Part shown: positions 1-6,768 of the stretch, in pieces | How the letters are laid out: every line of letters starts with the position of its first letter | Numbering within the stretch: position 1 is the first letter of the stretch | Assembly: GCA_024698065.1 (NCBI GenBank) | Contig: JAILRR010000029.1 | Coordinates: forward strand, 1-27,095 | Origin: Bacilli bacterium | GTDB taxonomy: Bacteria > Bacillota_I > Bacilli_A > RFN20 > CAG-826 | Length of the DNA stretch: 27,095 bases | Reading direction: 5' to 3' | Translations under genes and position numbers: made by a program | The notes under the pieces: model-generated | What the model was told of the DNA's origin: nothing | What the model saw: only the letters and a program-made list of their open reading frames with translations | Databases searched by the model: none

Positions 1-26
1 ACGATCTGTCGAACCATTTTTTAAGT

Positions 27-110
<84 letters not shown>

Positions 111-120
111 GGCAAGGTGA

Positions 121-149
121 ATTATACTCACCTCGGTTTTGTTTATCAA
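121..149 (-). promoter_or_regulatory. Promoter of tRNA-Leu
   Basis: On the minus strand TTGATA (149-144), a 17-base spacer and TATAAT (126-121) form a near-consensus vegetative sigma-factor promoter about 10 bases before the mature tRNA 5' end. The -10 is flanked by a perfect 6-bp inverted repeat, AGGTGA (115-120) and TCACCT (128-133). Confidence 0.85.
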
Positions 150-154
150 TTAGT

Positions 155-1744
155 TTATGAAATAAATTGAAGCACCAATAATTCAGCGATTCCAAAGTAG
201 ATGAGAAGTGAGGTTCCATCGATGATGGTCGTGAGTAATGGTTGCGAAACGATGGCAGGGTCTTTCTTGAGAGCAGCGGCTCCAAGAGGAAGCAAAACAG
301 CGACGATTTTGCTAGCGATGGTGGTAACAAAGAGAGTACCAGCAACAATGCCAGAAATCTTGACGACGTTGACGAAGAAACCGCCGCTCCAAACTTGGCC
401 GTTCCAGATGGTACCCCATTGGGCGTCCGTATAGGCCACGCCGTTATCTAAGCACCAGGCGAGATCCGCTTGGGTGTTATGGACGATTCCAGTGTATTGT
501 TCCATCGTGAACCAGAGGAAAGCGAAGGAAGCGATGGCAAGAGAGATAAGAAGAGCGCTTCTGATTTCTCTTCCAAGAATCTTCCAAGCCTCTTTTGGCT
601 CGAATTCTTTAAGAGCAAGACCACGAATCATAAGGGCGATGGTCTGGCCTCCAGCGTTTCCGCCAGTATCCATAAGGACAGGGATGAAGGCGGCTAAGAC
701 AGGAAGGACGGTAAGTCTATCCTGGAAGATGGAAAGAATCATTGAGGAAAGGGTGCCAAGGATCAAAAGAACGATGATCCATGGGACGCATTTCTTCATC
801 ATTGAGACTGGATGGGTCTCAAGATATGAATCCTCTAAGGCCGTGATGGCGTTCATTTTTTCAAGGTCTTCAGTGGCCTCTTGGTCCATGACGTCGACGG
901 CGTCATCAACGGTGACGATACCGATGATGCAATCGTCTTTGTTGAGAACGGCCATGGCGTTAAGGTCATACTTACGGAACATGTTCGCGACTTCTTCCTT
1001 ATCGGTGTTGACGTGGCAATATGGCGCGTCTTTATTCATGATTTCCGCAAGGGTTTGATCCTCATTTGACCAAATAAGATCATCTAAGTCGACGGTTCCA
1101 ACGAATTTGCGTGCTTTGTTTTTGACGAAGATGGTATAGACGGTTTCCGCATCCTTACCTTTGGTACGGACGAGGTTGATGGTCTCTTTGACGGTCGCGG
1201 TATCTCTGCATTCGAGATACTCGGTGGTCATGATGGCGCCGGCGGTGTCGTCTTCATACTTCAGAAGGTGGTTGATGTCCTTCCTCATATCAGGGCTAGC
1301 GGCTTTGAGAACACGTCTAGCAAGGTTTGCAGGCATGTCGTCAACGGTATCGGCAACGTCATCGGCGAACTGCTCGTTGATCATTGCGATAAGCTCGCGG
1401 TCGCTCATGGCGGTGACGAGCTCTTCTTTCTTGTCTTGGCTTAATTCAGCGAAAAGAGGGGCCGTGAGTGATGGTTTCGCATACCTAAATAAGGTAATAA
1501 GCTCTTTGATATCAATCTCTTCAGCGGCTTCAGCAATATCGGCGTCAGGAATGGTTTCGAAAATCTCAATGAGGGCTTTTCTGTCGCGAGTTTTGATCGC
1601 GGCCTCAAGGTCTTCTGGACCGAATCTGGACTGGGTGATTTCCTCAGAGGTGACCTCATCAATCGGAGTTTCTATTTCTTCGCTTTCCGGTTCGACCTTC
1701 TCGATCTCTTCGGTCTCTTTGTTTTCATTCTTTTCTTCGATCAT
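155..1744 (-). CDS. mgtE: MgtE-family Mg2+ channel/transporter
   Basis: Product is 529 aa. MgtE proteins are dimeric inner-membrane Mg2+ channels gated by cytosolic Mg2+ sensing. In order: a very acidic N-terminal extension (about 1-35), the MgtE_N helical domain (to about 155), two CBS domains (about 160-290), then about five membrane helices. The pore signature GGNAGGQ lies near residues 361-367, and the conserved late stretch DPAIVSQPLLTT near 495. The start is fixed by a strong AGGAGGT Shine-Dalgarno just upstream. Length exceeds the usual ~450 aa because of the acidic leader and an unusual Trp/Tyr-rich loop (about residues 412-457) between membrane helices. The gene diverges from pduL. 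Its leader is too short for an M-box Mg2+ riboswitch. No clear terminator lies between its stop and the tRNA-Leu promoter. Confidence 0.93.
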   Translation of the reverse strand: MIEEKNENKETEEIEKVEPESEEIETPIDEVTSEEITQSRFGPEDLEAAIKTRDRKALIEIFETIPDADIAEAAEEIDIKELITLFRYAKPSLTAPLFAELSQDKKEELVTAMSDRELIAMINEQFADDVADTVDDMPANLARRVLKAASPDMRKDINHLLKYEDDTAGAIMTTEYLECRDTATVKETINLVRTKGKDAETVYTIFVKNKARKFVGTVDLDDLIWSNEDQTLAEIMNKDAPYCHVNTDKEEVANMFRKYDLNAMAVLNKDDCIIGIVTVDDAVDVMDQEATEDLEKMNAITALEDSYLETHPVSMMKKCVPWIIVLLILGTLSSMILSIFQDRLTVLPVLAAFIPVLMDTGGNAGGQTIALMIRGLALKEFEPKEAWKILGREIRSALLISLAIASFAFLWFTMEQYTGIVHNTQADLAWCLDNGVAYTDAQWGTIWNGQVWSGGFFVNVVKISGIVAGTLFVTTIASKIVAVLLPLGAAALKKDPAIVSQPLLTTIIDGTSLLIYFGIAELLVLQFIS

Positions 1745-1770
1745 GTTGATACCTCCTTTTTGTCGTGCCT

Positions 1771-1776
1771 ATTGTA
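1771..1776 (-). promoter_or_regulatory. Candidate -10 element of mgtE
   Basis: TACAAT on the minus strand sits about 27 bases before the mgtE ATG, upstream of its AGGAGGT site. No convincing -35 was found at standard spacing, so this is a weak call. Confidence 0.4.
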
Positions 1777-1832
1777 TGTCCTTTATACGCAAAAAAGGAA
1801 GTGCTTTTTGTTTTTCTTTGCTACGCAAGAGT

Positions 1833-1838
1833 TATAAT
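1833..1838 (+). promoter_or_regulatory. -10 element of the pduL operon
   Basis: TATAAT ends 28 bases before the pduL ATG, with an AGAGGAG ribosome site in between. The upstream T-rich stretch (TTGTTT at 1808) is a poor -35 with a 19-base spacer. Confidence 0.6.
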
Positions 1839-1866
1839 TAGTTGCCCAAAAGAGGAGAAACAAAAA

Positions 1867-2496
1867 ATGGAAGAATTAAAATTCATTGTCGAAACCAGCG
1901 CAAGGCATATCCACGTTACCCAGGAAACCCTTGATTATCTTATGCTTAGCGATGAGGAAATCGCTGCCGGAAAGCATGCTGAACTCGAGGTCAGAAACCC
2001 ACTTTCCCAGCCAGGCCAGTTCGCCAGCAACACCCGTCTTGACATCGTCGGCCCAGTCAATCCAAAGACCGGCAAAGAATCCATGCTCAAGAACGTCTCG
2101 ATCCTTGGTCCAGTAAGAAAAGAGAACCAAGTCGAAGTCAGCGGCACCGACGCAAGAACCCTTAAGGTTGCTGCTCCAGTCCGTGAAAGCGGAGACATCG
2201 CTGGCAGCGCCCCAATCAAACTCGTCAATCCACTCAATGGCAAAGCCATCGAGCTCAAAGAAGGCCTTATCGTTGCCAAGCGTCACATCCACATGACCCC
2301 AGCCGATGCCGAGAAGTTCGGTGTTAAGAATGGCGAAATCGTCCGCGTCCTTATCTCTGGAACCGGCCGTGAGACCATCTTTGGCGACACTGTCATCCGT
2401 GTCAGCGAGAAGTACGCTCTTGCTATGCACATTGACACCGACGAAGCCAATGCCGCTTGGGCTTCTGGCACCATCTACGGAACCATCGTCAAATAA
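1867..2496 (+). CDS. pduL: PduL-type phosphate acyltransferase (phosphotransacylase)
   Basis: Product is 209 aa, the normal size for stand-alone PduL. The family transfers an acyl group between CoA and phosphate (propanoyl or acetyl), linking acyl-CoA to acyl-phosphate for ATP formation by acetate/propionate kinase. It shows the two repeated beta-barrel halves, each with a His-rich metal motif: SARHIHV near residue 15 and KRHIHM near 140. SILGPVRKENQVEVS lies between them. The ATG at 1867 is chosen over an upstream in-frame ATG at 1765 because AGAGGAG precedes it and homology begins there. The upstream start would also lie before the -10 element. No microcompartment shell gene is present, so it probably acts as a general phosphotransacetylase (inference). 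It overlaps the next gene by one base (TAATG), implying translational coupling. Confidence 0.9.
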   Translation: MEELKFIVETSARHIHVTQETLDYLMLSDEEIAAGKHAELEVRNPLSQPGQFASNTRLDIVGPVNPKTGKESMLKNVSILGPVRKENQVEVSGTDARTLKVAAPVRESGDIAGSAPIKLVNPLNGKAIELKEGLIVAKRHIHMTPADAEKFGVKNGEIVRVLISGTGRETIFGDTVIRVSEKYALAMHIDTDEANAAWASGTIYGTIVK

Positions 2497-2753
2497 TGAA
2501 AACCGTCCATTACCAACCCACGGACGTCTGCGCTCGTGAGATGATAATCACCGTCGATGGAGACACTATCGTCAAAATCGAGACCATCGGAGGTTGCCAA
2601 GGAAATAGGCAAGGCGTTGCGCGTCTATGCGAAGGGAGAAAAATCGATGAGGTCATCTCACTTCTAGAAGGCATCAAATGCCACGGAAGCAGAACAGGAG
2701 AAACATCTTGTCCTGACCAACTCGCAAAAGCCCTAAAATCCTTGAAGGATTAG
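2496..2753 (+). CDS. TSCPD-domain protein (TIGR03905-like)
   Basis: Product is 85 aa. It matches the small TSCPD-domain family in overall pattern: YQPTDVCAREM at the N-terminus, IGGCQGNRQG in the middle and TSCPDQLAKAL at the C-terminus. The conserved cysteines and the TSCPD motif resemble the C-terminal domain of class II (B12-dependent) ribonucleotide reductases, where it may bind metal or nucleic acid. The function of the stand-alone protein is not known to me. The start ATG overlaps the pduL stop by one base. It is the last gene of the pduL unit and is followed by a strong terminator. Confidence 0.85.
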   Translation: MKTVHYQPTDVCAREMIITVDGDTIVKIETIGGCQGNRQGVARLCEGRKIDEVISLLEGIKCHGSRTGETSCPDQLAKALKSLKD

Positions 2754-2759
2754 TTAAAG

Positions 2760-2786
2760 AAGGCCCCTTGCTTGGGGGCCTTTTAT
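2760..2786 (+). terminator. Rho-independent terminator after the pduL operon
   Basis: GGCCCC (2762-2767) pairs with GGGGCC (2775-2780), with A/T pairs extending the stem, followed by TTTT. It sits just after the TSCPD gene stop. Confidence 0.9.
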
Positions 2787-2817
2787 CATGAGACTAACAC
2801 ATTTGAAATAACTCATA

Positions 2818-2823
2818 TATAAT
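2818..2823 (+). promoter_or_regulatory. -10 element of metK riboswitch transcript
   Basis: A TATAAT hexamer precedes the riboswitch P1 stem (2841) by 17 bases, so transcription would start just before the aptamer. No good -35 at 17-base spacing. Confidence 0.6.
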
Positions 2824-2840
2824 ATCGTCCGAGCGAAAAG

Positions 2841-2947
2841 CTAGTATCAAGAAGCGCTTTATAAAGGACTGCGAAAAAGCGCTAGCAACTCCTCTATAGA
2901 GGTAAGTGCTCGTCCTTAGCCGGGGCCCACCCCTGGAGCGATGCTAG
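2841..2947 (+). ncRNA. SAM-I-class riboswitch aptamer upstream of metK
   Basis: The sequence folds into the SAM-I four-way junction. P1 is CTAGTATC (2841-2848) with GATGCTAG (2940-2947, one G-U). P2 is AGCGCTTT (2853-2860) with AAAGCGCT (2876-2883). The conserved GCAAC (2884-2888) follows. P3 is CCTC/GAGG (2891-2902), then AAGTGCT, and P4 is a GGGG/CCCC hairpin (2920-2936). The L2 sequence GGAC (2866-2869) can form the class pseudoknot with GTCC (2912-2915). It sits in front of metK, which makes SAM, and just before a terminator, so SAM should switch transcription off. P2 is shorter than in the standard family and leaves no room for the usual kink-turn. Confidence 0.88.
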
Positions 2948-2962
2948 AGGAACGGACAATGA

Positions 2963-2988
2963 GCCTTCCACTTGGTGGGAGGCTTTTT
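2963..2988 (+). terminator. Riboswitch expression-platform terminator
   Basis: GCCTTCCAC (2963-2971) pairs with GTGGGAGGC (2975-2983, one G-U), followed by TTTTT. It lies between the aptamer and the metK ribosome site. I did not resolve the competing antiterminator. Confidence 0.85.
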
Positions 2989-3004
2989 ACTCGAAAGGTT
3001 ATTT

Positions 3005-4177
3005 ATGGAAAAGATATTATTCACAAGCGAATCAGTCAGCGAAGGTCATCCAGATAAGGTCTGCGACCAAATCTCTGACGCGATTCTTGATGCCACGCTC
3101 GCTGGCGACCCAGATTCCCACGTTGCCTGCGAGGTTTTTACTACAAACGAATACATCCTCATCGGTGGTGAAATCACCAGCAAAACCCATCCGGATTACG
3201 AAAAAATTGCGAGAAAAGTCCTTCGTGATATCGGCTATACATCCGCTGAAAAAGGCATTGGCTGCGACACCTGCAAAATCGATGTCAAAGTCCAAGAACA
3301 ATCGCCAGATATCAATATGGGCGTCTCCCGCGGCTCTCTTTTAGAGATGGGTGCAGGCGACCAAGGAATGATGTTTGGATATGCTTCAAACGAGAGCAAG
3401 AACTATATGCCTCTCCCTATTTCTATCGCGCACGCACTCGTGAAGAAAGCAAGCGCTCTAAGAAAGGATGGTTCCTTCAAACATGCTAGACCGGATATGA
3501 AGTCACAGGTCACTATTGATTACACTGACCATGGCCATCCACGTATCGACACCATCCTCATGTCCATCCAGAACGATCCAGAGACCGACATGAAGGAATT
3601 CCGTGCATTCGTTTCCGAGAAGATCATGAAGGAAGTTGCCAAAGAGTTTGGCCTCAATGATGACTTCAATATCCTTATTAATCCTACTGGCAGGTTCGTC
3701 ATCGGAGGACCTGCTGGCGATACTGGTTTGACTGGCAGGAAGATCATCGTCGACACCTATGGAGGAAGCGCTCACCATGGAGGCGGAGCCTTCTCTGGCA
3801 AAGACCCAAGCAAGGTTGATAGAAGCGCTTGCTATTACGCGAGATACATCGCCAAGAACCTTGTCGCGGCTGGAGCCGCTGACAGAATGGAAGTCCAGCT
3901 TGCATATGCGATTGGCATCCCTGAGCCTGTCTCAATCAATATCTCGACCTTCAAGACCAGCCGTTACAGTGATGACATCATCCTTGAAGCCATTAAGAAG
4001 ATCTTCGATGCGAGACCTGGCGCCATCATCCAGAAGTTCTCTCTCAACAAGCCAAAGTTCAAGTACCTTGATACAACAGTATACGGAGCCTTTGGCAGAG
4101 ATGAGCTTAGTCTCCCATGGGAAGAACTTGATAAGGTTGCCGAGTTGAAGGAATTCTTCTCTAAATACTCCAAATAA
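3005..4177 (+). CDS. metK: S-adenosylmethionine synthetase
   Basis: Product is 390 aa, full length. MetK makes SAM from methionine and ATP in the cytosol. It begins FTSESVSEGHPDKVCDQISDA, with the catalytic His in GHPDK. GAGDQGMMFGYA (ATP-binding hexapeptide region) follows near residue 115, and GGGAFSGKDPSKVDRS (P-loop-like) near 260. The chosen ATG at 3005 gives the canonical N-terminus. An in-frame ATG at 2972 lies inside the terminator hairpin and would add eleven unrelated residues. A GAAAGG site precedes the start. Regulation is by the upstream SAM riboswitch with terminator. It is transcribed alone, with a terminator directly after. Confidence 0.98.
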   Translation: MEKILFTSESVSEGHPDKVCDQISDAILDATLAGDPDSHVACEVFTTNEYILIGGEITSKTHPDYEKIARKVLRDIGYTSAEKGIGCDTCKIDVKVQEQSPDINMGVSRGSLLEMGAGDQGMMFGYASNESKNYMPLPISIAHALVKKASALRKDGSFKHARPDMKSQVTIDYTDHGHPRIDTILMSIQNDPETDMKEFRAFVSEKIMKEVAKEFGLNDDFNILINPTGRFVIGGPAGDTGLTGRKIIVDTYGGSAHHGGGAFSGKDPSKVDRSACYYARYIAKNLVAAGAADRMEVQLAYAIGIPEPVSINISTFKTSRYSDDIILEAIKKIFDARPGAIIQKFSLNKPKFKYLDTTVYGAFGRDELSLPWEELDKVAELKEFFSKYSK

Positions 4178-4202
4178 CCCCCTAATTAGTGACTGAATAC
4201 CT

Positions 4203-4230
4203 AACCCCTTGGCAAAACTGAGGGGTTTTT
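4203..4230 (+). terminator. Rho-independent terminator after metK
   Basis: AACCCCT (4203-4209) pairs with AGGGGTT (4221-4227), followed by TTTTT. Confidence 0.9.
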
Positions 4231-4322
4231 AAAATGCCTTTGGGTTTACATTTAGGAAATAGAGCCGATGACAGGCTTTTTGGAGCGTCAAAGTATTTAT
4301 CTTTCGAATGTTTATATTAAAA

Positions 4323-4328
4323 TATAAT
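4323..4328 (+). promoter_or_regulatory. -10 element of hpf
   Basis: TATAAT lies about 35 bases before the hpf ATG. The short leader holds an inverted repeat AGGATA-TT-TATCCT (4335-4348) that abuts the GGAGGT ribosome site (4349-4354) and could influence its access. Confidence 0.55.
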
Positions 4329-4363
4329 CAAAGAAGGATATTTATCCTGGAGGTACATAAGGT

Positions 4364-4918
4364 ATGAAATACCAAATCGTCGGAAAGAACACTACTATCA
4401 CCGATTCTATTCGTGCTGCCATCGAGAAAAAGCTCAGCAGAATGGACAAGTACTTTGTGGATGGAGACAACGTCCTTTGCCGTGCTGTCGTCGTCACCTA
4501 CAAAGTTGGAGCTAAGGTCGAAATCACGATCTTCACCAAAGAAATGGACTTCAGAACTGAGGTTCGCGCTAATGACTTCTACGATTCAATTGACGTTGCC
4601 ATTGACAAGTTAGAAGACCAGATGAGAAGACTCAAAACCCGCTTCGGAAAGAAGAAATCCGGAGAGTCTCTTGGACGTTCAATCGCCTTCGAAAACTTCC
4701 AAGCTGAAGAAGCTAAAGAAGCCGAAGATGAAGTCGTCAGAACCAAATCAATCTACCTTGAACCAATGAGTCTTGATGATGCGATTACAAGAATGGAAGC
4801 TCTCGGACATTCGTTCTTCGTCTATCTCGATGAAGAAGATGATGAGATCTCCGTCGCATATAAGCGTTTAGATGGCGGATATGGCGTCATTCAGGTCGAA
4901 AATAAGTTAAAGGACTAA
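4364..4918 (+). CDS. hpf: Ribosome hibernation-promoting factor, long form
   Basis: Product is 184 aa, typical of long HPF (YvyD type), which dimerises 70S ribosomes into inactive 100S particles in stationary phase or stress. Residues 1 to about 105 are the RaiA/S30AE domain (KYQIVGKNTTITDSIRAAIEKKLSRMDKYF; positively charged KTRFGKKKSG at the end). An acidic linker follows. The C-terminal dimerisation domain (about 127-184) carries SIYLEPMSLDDAITRMEALGHSFFVYLDEE. The start is supported by GGAGGT nine bases upstream. It is monocistronic, with its own -10 and a terminator. Confidence 0.96.
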   Translation: MKYQIVGKNTTITDSIRAAIEKKLSRMDKYFVDGDNVLCRAVVVTYKVGAKVEITIFTKEMDFRTEVRANDFYDSIDVAIDKLEDQMRRLKTRFGKKKSGESLGRSIAFENFQAEEAKEAEDEVVRTKSIYLEPMSLDDAITRMEALGHSFFVYLDEEDDEISVAYKRLDGGYGVIQVENKLKD

Positions 4919-4931
4919 CCAAAAAAAGTTA

Positions 4932-4953
4932 AGGGCCCATCGGGCTCTTTTCT
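4932..4953 (+). terminator. Rho-independent terminator after hpf
   Basis: AGGGCCC (4932-4938) pairs with GGGCTCT (4942-4948, one G-U) with a 3-base loop, followed by a T-rich run. Confidence 0.85.
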
Positions 4954-4969
4954 TTTTACTCATTTAAAA

Positions 4970-5018
4970 TTAGGCAACACAAAAAGAAAGTTGCCTAACA
5001 AGAATAAAGGTTTATAAT
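4970..5018 (+). promoter_or_regulatory. Promoter with overlapping inverted-repeat operator (zeta-like cassette)
   Basis: A perfect 9-bp inverted repeat, TTAGGCAAC (4970-4978) and GTTGCCTAA (4990-4998), has its arm centres 20 bases apart, about two helical turns. The right arm contains the -35 TTGCCT (4991-4996). A 16-base spacer leads to TATAAT (5013-5018), and the ATG follows after 6 bases. The layout suits a repressor that blocks the -35, most simply the cassette's own first product (inference). Confidence 0.75.
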
Positions 5019-5024
5019 GGAATC

Positions 5025-5336
5025 ATGAAGAAAACGCTGACCAAAAAGATCATCAAAGGGAAGGAATATTTCTATTTGGTTTACCGGAAGAAGGGTGTCC
5101 TTAAGAGCCAATATCTTGGAGGGGCTTCCTCAGCCAAATACAAAAAATATCTTTTCAAACTCACTGCTGAATCTGGTTCATACGGAATCGAAAAAGCTAG
5201 GCGTAAAAATTTTGCTGCTGGAGTGCCTCTCGTTTATGTCGAAAATGGTTTTTTGGTTGACGAATTTAAGAACGGCGCAAAAGAGTATCTGAACAACAAA
5301 CTTCAGGTTGTGAAAGTGGTGGCCAAACATGATTGA
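5025..5336 (+). CDS. Small basic protein, putative antitoxin/regulator of zeta-like cassette
   Basis: Product is 103 aa. I do not recognise a named family. It opens with lysine-rich TLTKKIIKGKEYFYLVYRKKGVLKSQYLGG, a two-strand beta-hairpin pattern (GK-YFYLVYR-KG-KSQYLG) like that in small DNA-binding or integrase-arm proteins. A basic helix (SAKYKKYLFKL) and a mixed C-terminal part follow. It overlaps the downstream P-loop gene by 8 bases, the arrangement expected of a toxin-antitoxin pair with the smaller gene first. An inverted repeat overlaps its promoter, consistent with autorepression (inference). The ATG lies only 6 bases after TATAAT and has no Shine-Dalgarno, so the message is predicted to be leaderless. 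Confidence 0.6.
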   Translation: MKKTLTKKIIKGKEYFYLVYRKKGVLKSQYLGGASSAKYKKYLFKLTAESGSYGIEKARRKNFAAGVPLVYVENGFLVDEFKNGAKEYLNNKLQVVKVVAKHD

Positions 5337-5832
5337 AGAACAACCTCAATTAATTGTCATTGCAGGGGTTCCAGGAAGTGGACGGTCCACCTTTGCCAAG
5401 TGTTACAAGAACGCCTTCATTCACTCCTTGCCAATAAAATCGTTTAAGGAAGGTCTGAGTGGTGGAGAATCTTTTGCAACAATCCTTACTCTTGCGGCCC
5501 CCGAAGACATGGTCAATCTCCAAAAAGCTCATCGACATGGTTTCCGCATTACCATCTATTACTTGTTCACGGGAAGGCTTCTATCCATGCTAAGAGCAAG
5601 GTATCGCCAGATAGTGGAAGGCATCCCGTTTAATGAATCCTCATTCAAAAAGAATTATGCGGTTTCCTACAAAGGTCTCATCTCAACCTATCAAAGGTCT
5701 GACATCGTCTTTTTCATCCGCAACCAAAAAGAATTCGAGTTCCTTGCCGCTTACGATCCCAAAAAGACATCGCTTGAAGTGTTCTCAAAGGCCCTAAAAG
5801 TCGTAAAAACCTCAGTTGATGCCATAAAATGA
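5329..5832 (+). CDS. Zeta-toxin-like P-loop NTPase with altered Walker A
   Basis: Product is 167 aa. LIVIAGVPGSGRSTFAK (residues 8-24) is a Walker A in which the near-invariant Lys is Arg (R19). The rest follows the order of zeta/UDP-GlcNAc-kinase-type P-loop proteins: GGESFATILTL, then AHRHGFRITIYYLF, then LRARYRQIVEGIPFNESSFKKNYAVSYKGL, then RSDIVFFI. The acidic residue usual in the FxxExTLS segment and the RRY of the family are also changed (Ile, KNY). It may be a diverged kinase, a nucleotide-binding regulator, or an inactive toxin. It overlaps the small upstream gene by 8 bases. No terminator was seen after it. Confidence is high for the P-loop fold and moderate for zeta kinship. Confidence 0.65.
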   Translation: MIEEQPQLIVIAGVPGSGRSTFAKCYKNAFIHSLPIKSFKEGLSGGESFATILTLAAPEDMVNLQKAHRHGFRITIYYLFTGRLLSMLRARYRQIVEGIPFNESSFKKNYAVSYKGLISTYQRSDIVFFIRNQKEFEFLAAYDPKKTSLEVFSKALKVVKTSVDAIK

Positions 5833-5849
5833 GCATTCTCGTTTGTTAT

Positions 5850-5871
5850 TAACCAAAGGTTAGTATAAAAT
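5850..5871 (+). promoter_or_regulatory. Promoter region of HAD gene with inverted repeat
   Basis: TAACC-AAA-GGTTA (5850-5862) lies one base upstream of a -10-like TATAAA (5864-5869; TAAAAT at 5866-5871 is an alternative). The ATG at 5881 follows 9-11 bases later, with no Shine-Dalgarno. Confidence 0.5.
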
Positions 5872-5880
5872 GTGTCATCC

Positions 5881-6750
5881 ATGAAGTCTGTGAAGCTCAT
5901 CGCGACCGATTTGGACGGTACCCTTTTCTATCCAAAAAAGCGTTCTCACATGGTGACCAAAGAGAACCTTGCTTTCATTCAACGTTTTGTCGGTGATGGA
6001 GGACGAATTCTTCTTGTTACCGGAAGAAACGCGTTTTTCGGCGAAAAGGTCGGATCCAAGATCGGAATCAACTTTGATTACATCGCCTGCAATGGTTCGC
6101 TCGTTGTTTCCGGGGGCAAAACCATTTTTGAAAAAGGCATCGCTAACGAAGAGGCCAAAAAGATCATCGAAGTCCTTCAGAATATTCACGAGGCAAAACT
6201 CATTTTCCTTTTCACCAAAGACCATAATATGGTCTGTCAGAGGAAGGAAATCGCTAAATGGGTGAAGATGGGTTACTCCATCTACCGTATTTTCGAAGGC
6301 ACTTACCGCGAGCCTTATTTCAAGGATGATGCAATCTTCCAGCAAGAGCTTGAGCAGGGGACCATTTACAAGATCCTCATGTTCCCAGGCTTCGGGAAAA
6401 AGAGCATCCCATTCTCATTTGAGTTAGCCAAGAAACTTCAACCTCTCTACCCTGACCTCAATATCGTTGCCTCAGAACAGGCGATCGAAATCACGGCCCA
6501 AGGTTGCACCAAGAGAGAGGGCATTTCGTTTTATCTTGATTATAATCAAATCAATGTGGATAATGTTTTAGTCGTCGGCGATTCTGGCAATGATATTTCC
6601 ATGTTCCAAGCCTTCCCTGGAAGAAGCTTCTGCATGGATCACAGTCTCGAAGACGTTAAGCAACACGCTTCATTTGTGATCAAGCGTTTCAGTGACTTAG
6701 AGAATTACGTCTACCCATCTGCGGAGACAACCGCTGAAACACACGATTAA
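5881..6750 (+). CDS. HAD-superfamily (Cof-type) phosphatase
   Basis: Product is 289 aa. Cof-type HAD hydrolases are cytosolic phosphatases acting on sugar phosphates, flavin or cofactor phosphates; the substrate cannot be told here. Motif I is LIATDLDGTLF (nucleophile Asp, residues 5-15), motif II is LLVTGRN, and motif IV is VLVVGDSGNDISMF near residue 235. A cap domain lies between. The ATG at 5881 is preferred to an in-frame GTG at 5872, because the -10 sits so close that the GTG would be at or upstream of the transcript 5' end. The gene is followed by the 302-aa gene after 18 bases, so the three genes 5881-8162 probably form one unit. Confidence 0.88.
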   Translation: MKSVKLIATDLDGTLFYPKKRSHMVTKENLAFIQRFVGDGGRILLVTGRNAFFGEKVGSKIGINFDYIACNGSLVVSGGKTIFEKGIANEEAKKIIEVLQNIHEAKLIFLFTKDHNMVCQRKEIAKWVKMGYSIYRIFEGTYREPYFKDDAIFQQELEQGTIYKILMFPGFGKKSIPFSFELAKKLQPLYPDLNIVASEQAIEITAQGCTKREGISFYLDYNQINVDNVLVVGDSGNDISMFQAFPGRSFCMDHSLEDVKQHASFVIKRFSDLENYVYPSAETTAETHD

Positions 6751-6768
6751 AAGGAAGGCAATTAACGA

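Noticed and set aside
1161..1841. Long + strand open frames antisense to mgtE (also antisense to pgcA, rnj and others)
   Set aside because: They are shadows of real genes: no ribosome sites, low-complexity Ser/Arg-rich translations, and no family resemblance.
1765..1866. N-terminal extension of PduL
   Set aside because: The added residues are unlike the family, the promoter -10 (1833-1838) lies inside the extension, and the ribosome site is just before 1867.
1745..1866. M-box Mg2+ riboswitch for mgtE
   Set aside because: The whole divergent interval is about 120 bases and is shared with the pduL promoter; no M-box fold was seen.
4200..5030. CRISPR-like or insertion-sequence ends near the zeta-like cassette
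   Set aside because: Only one inverted repeat is present, located on a promoter. No direct repeats, target duplication or transposase were found.
5384..5395. Walker A Arg as a sequencing error or frameshift
   Set aside because: The frame is intact across the gene and the flanking GVPGSG-ST is perfect. The codon is CGG, at least two changes from either Lys codon (AAA or AAG), so a single-base error is unlikely.
5872..5880. GTG start adding three residues to the HAD phosphatase
   Set aside because: It lies at or before the expected transcript 5' end given the -10 at 5864-5871; the ATG at 5881 also begins the family's usual N-terminus.
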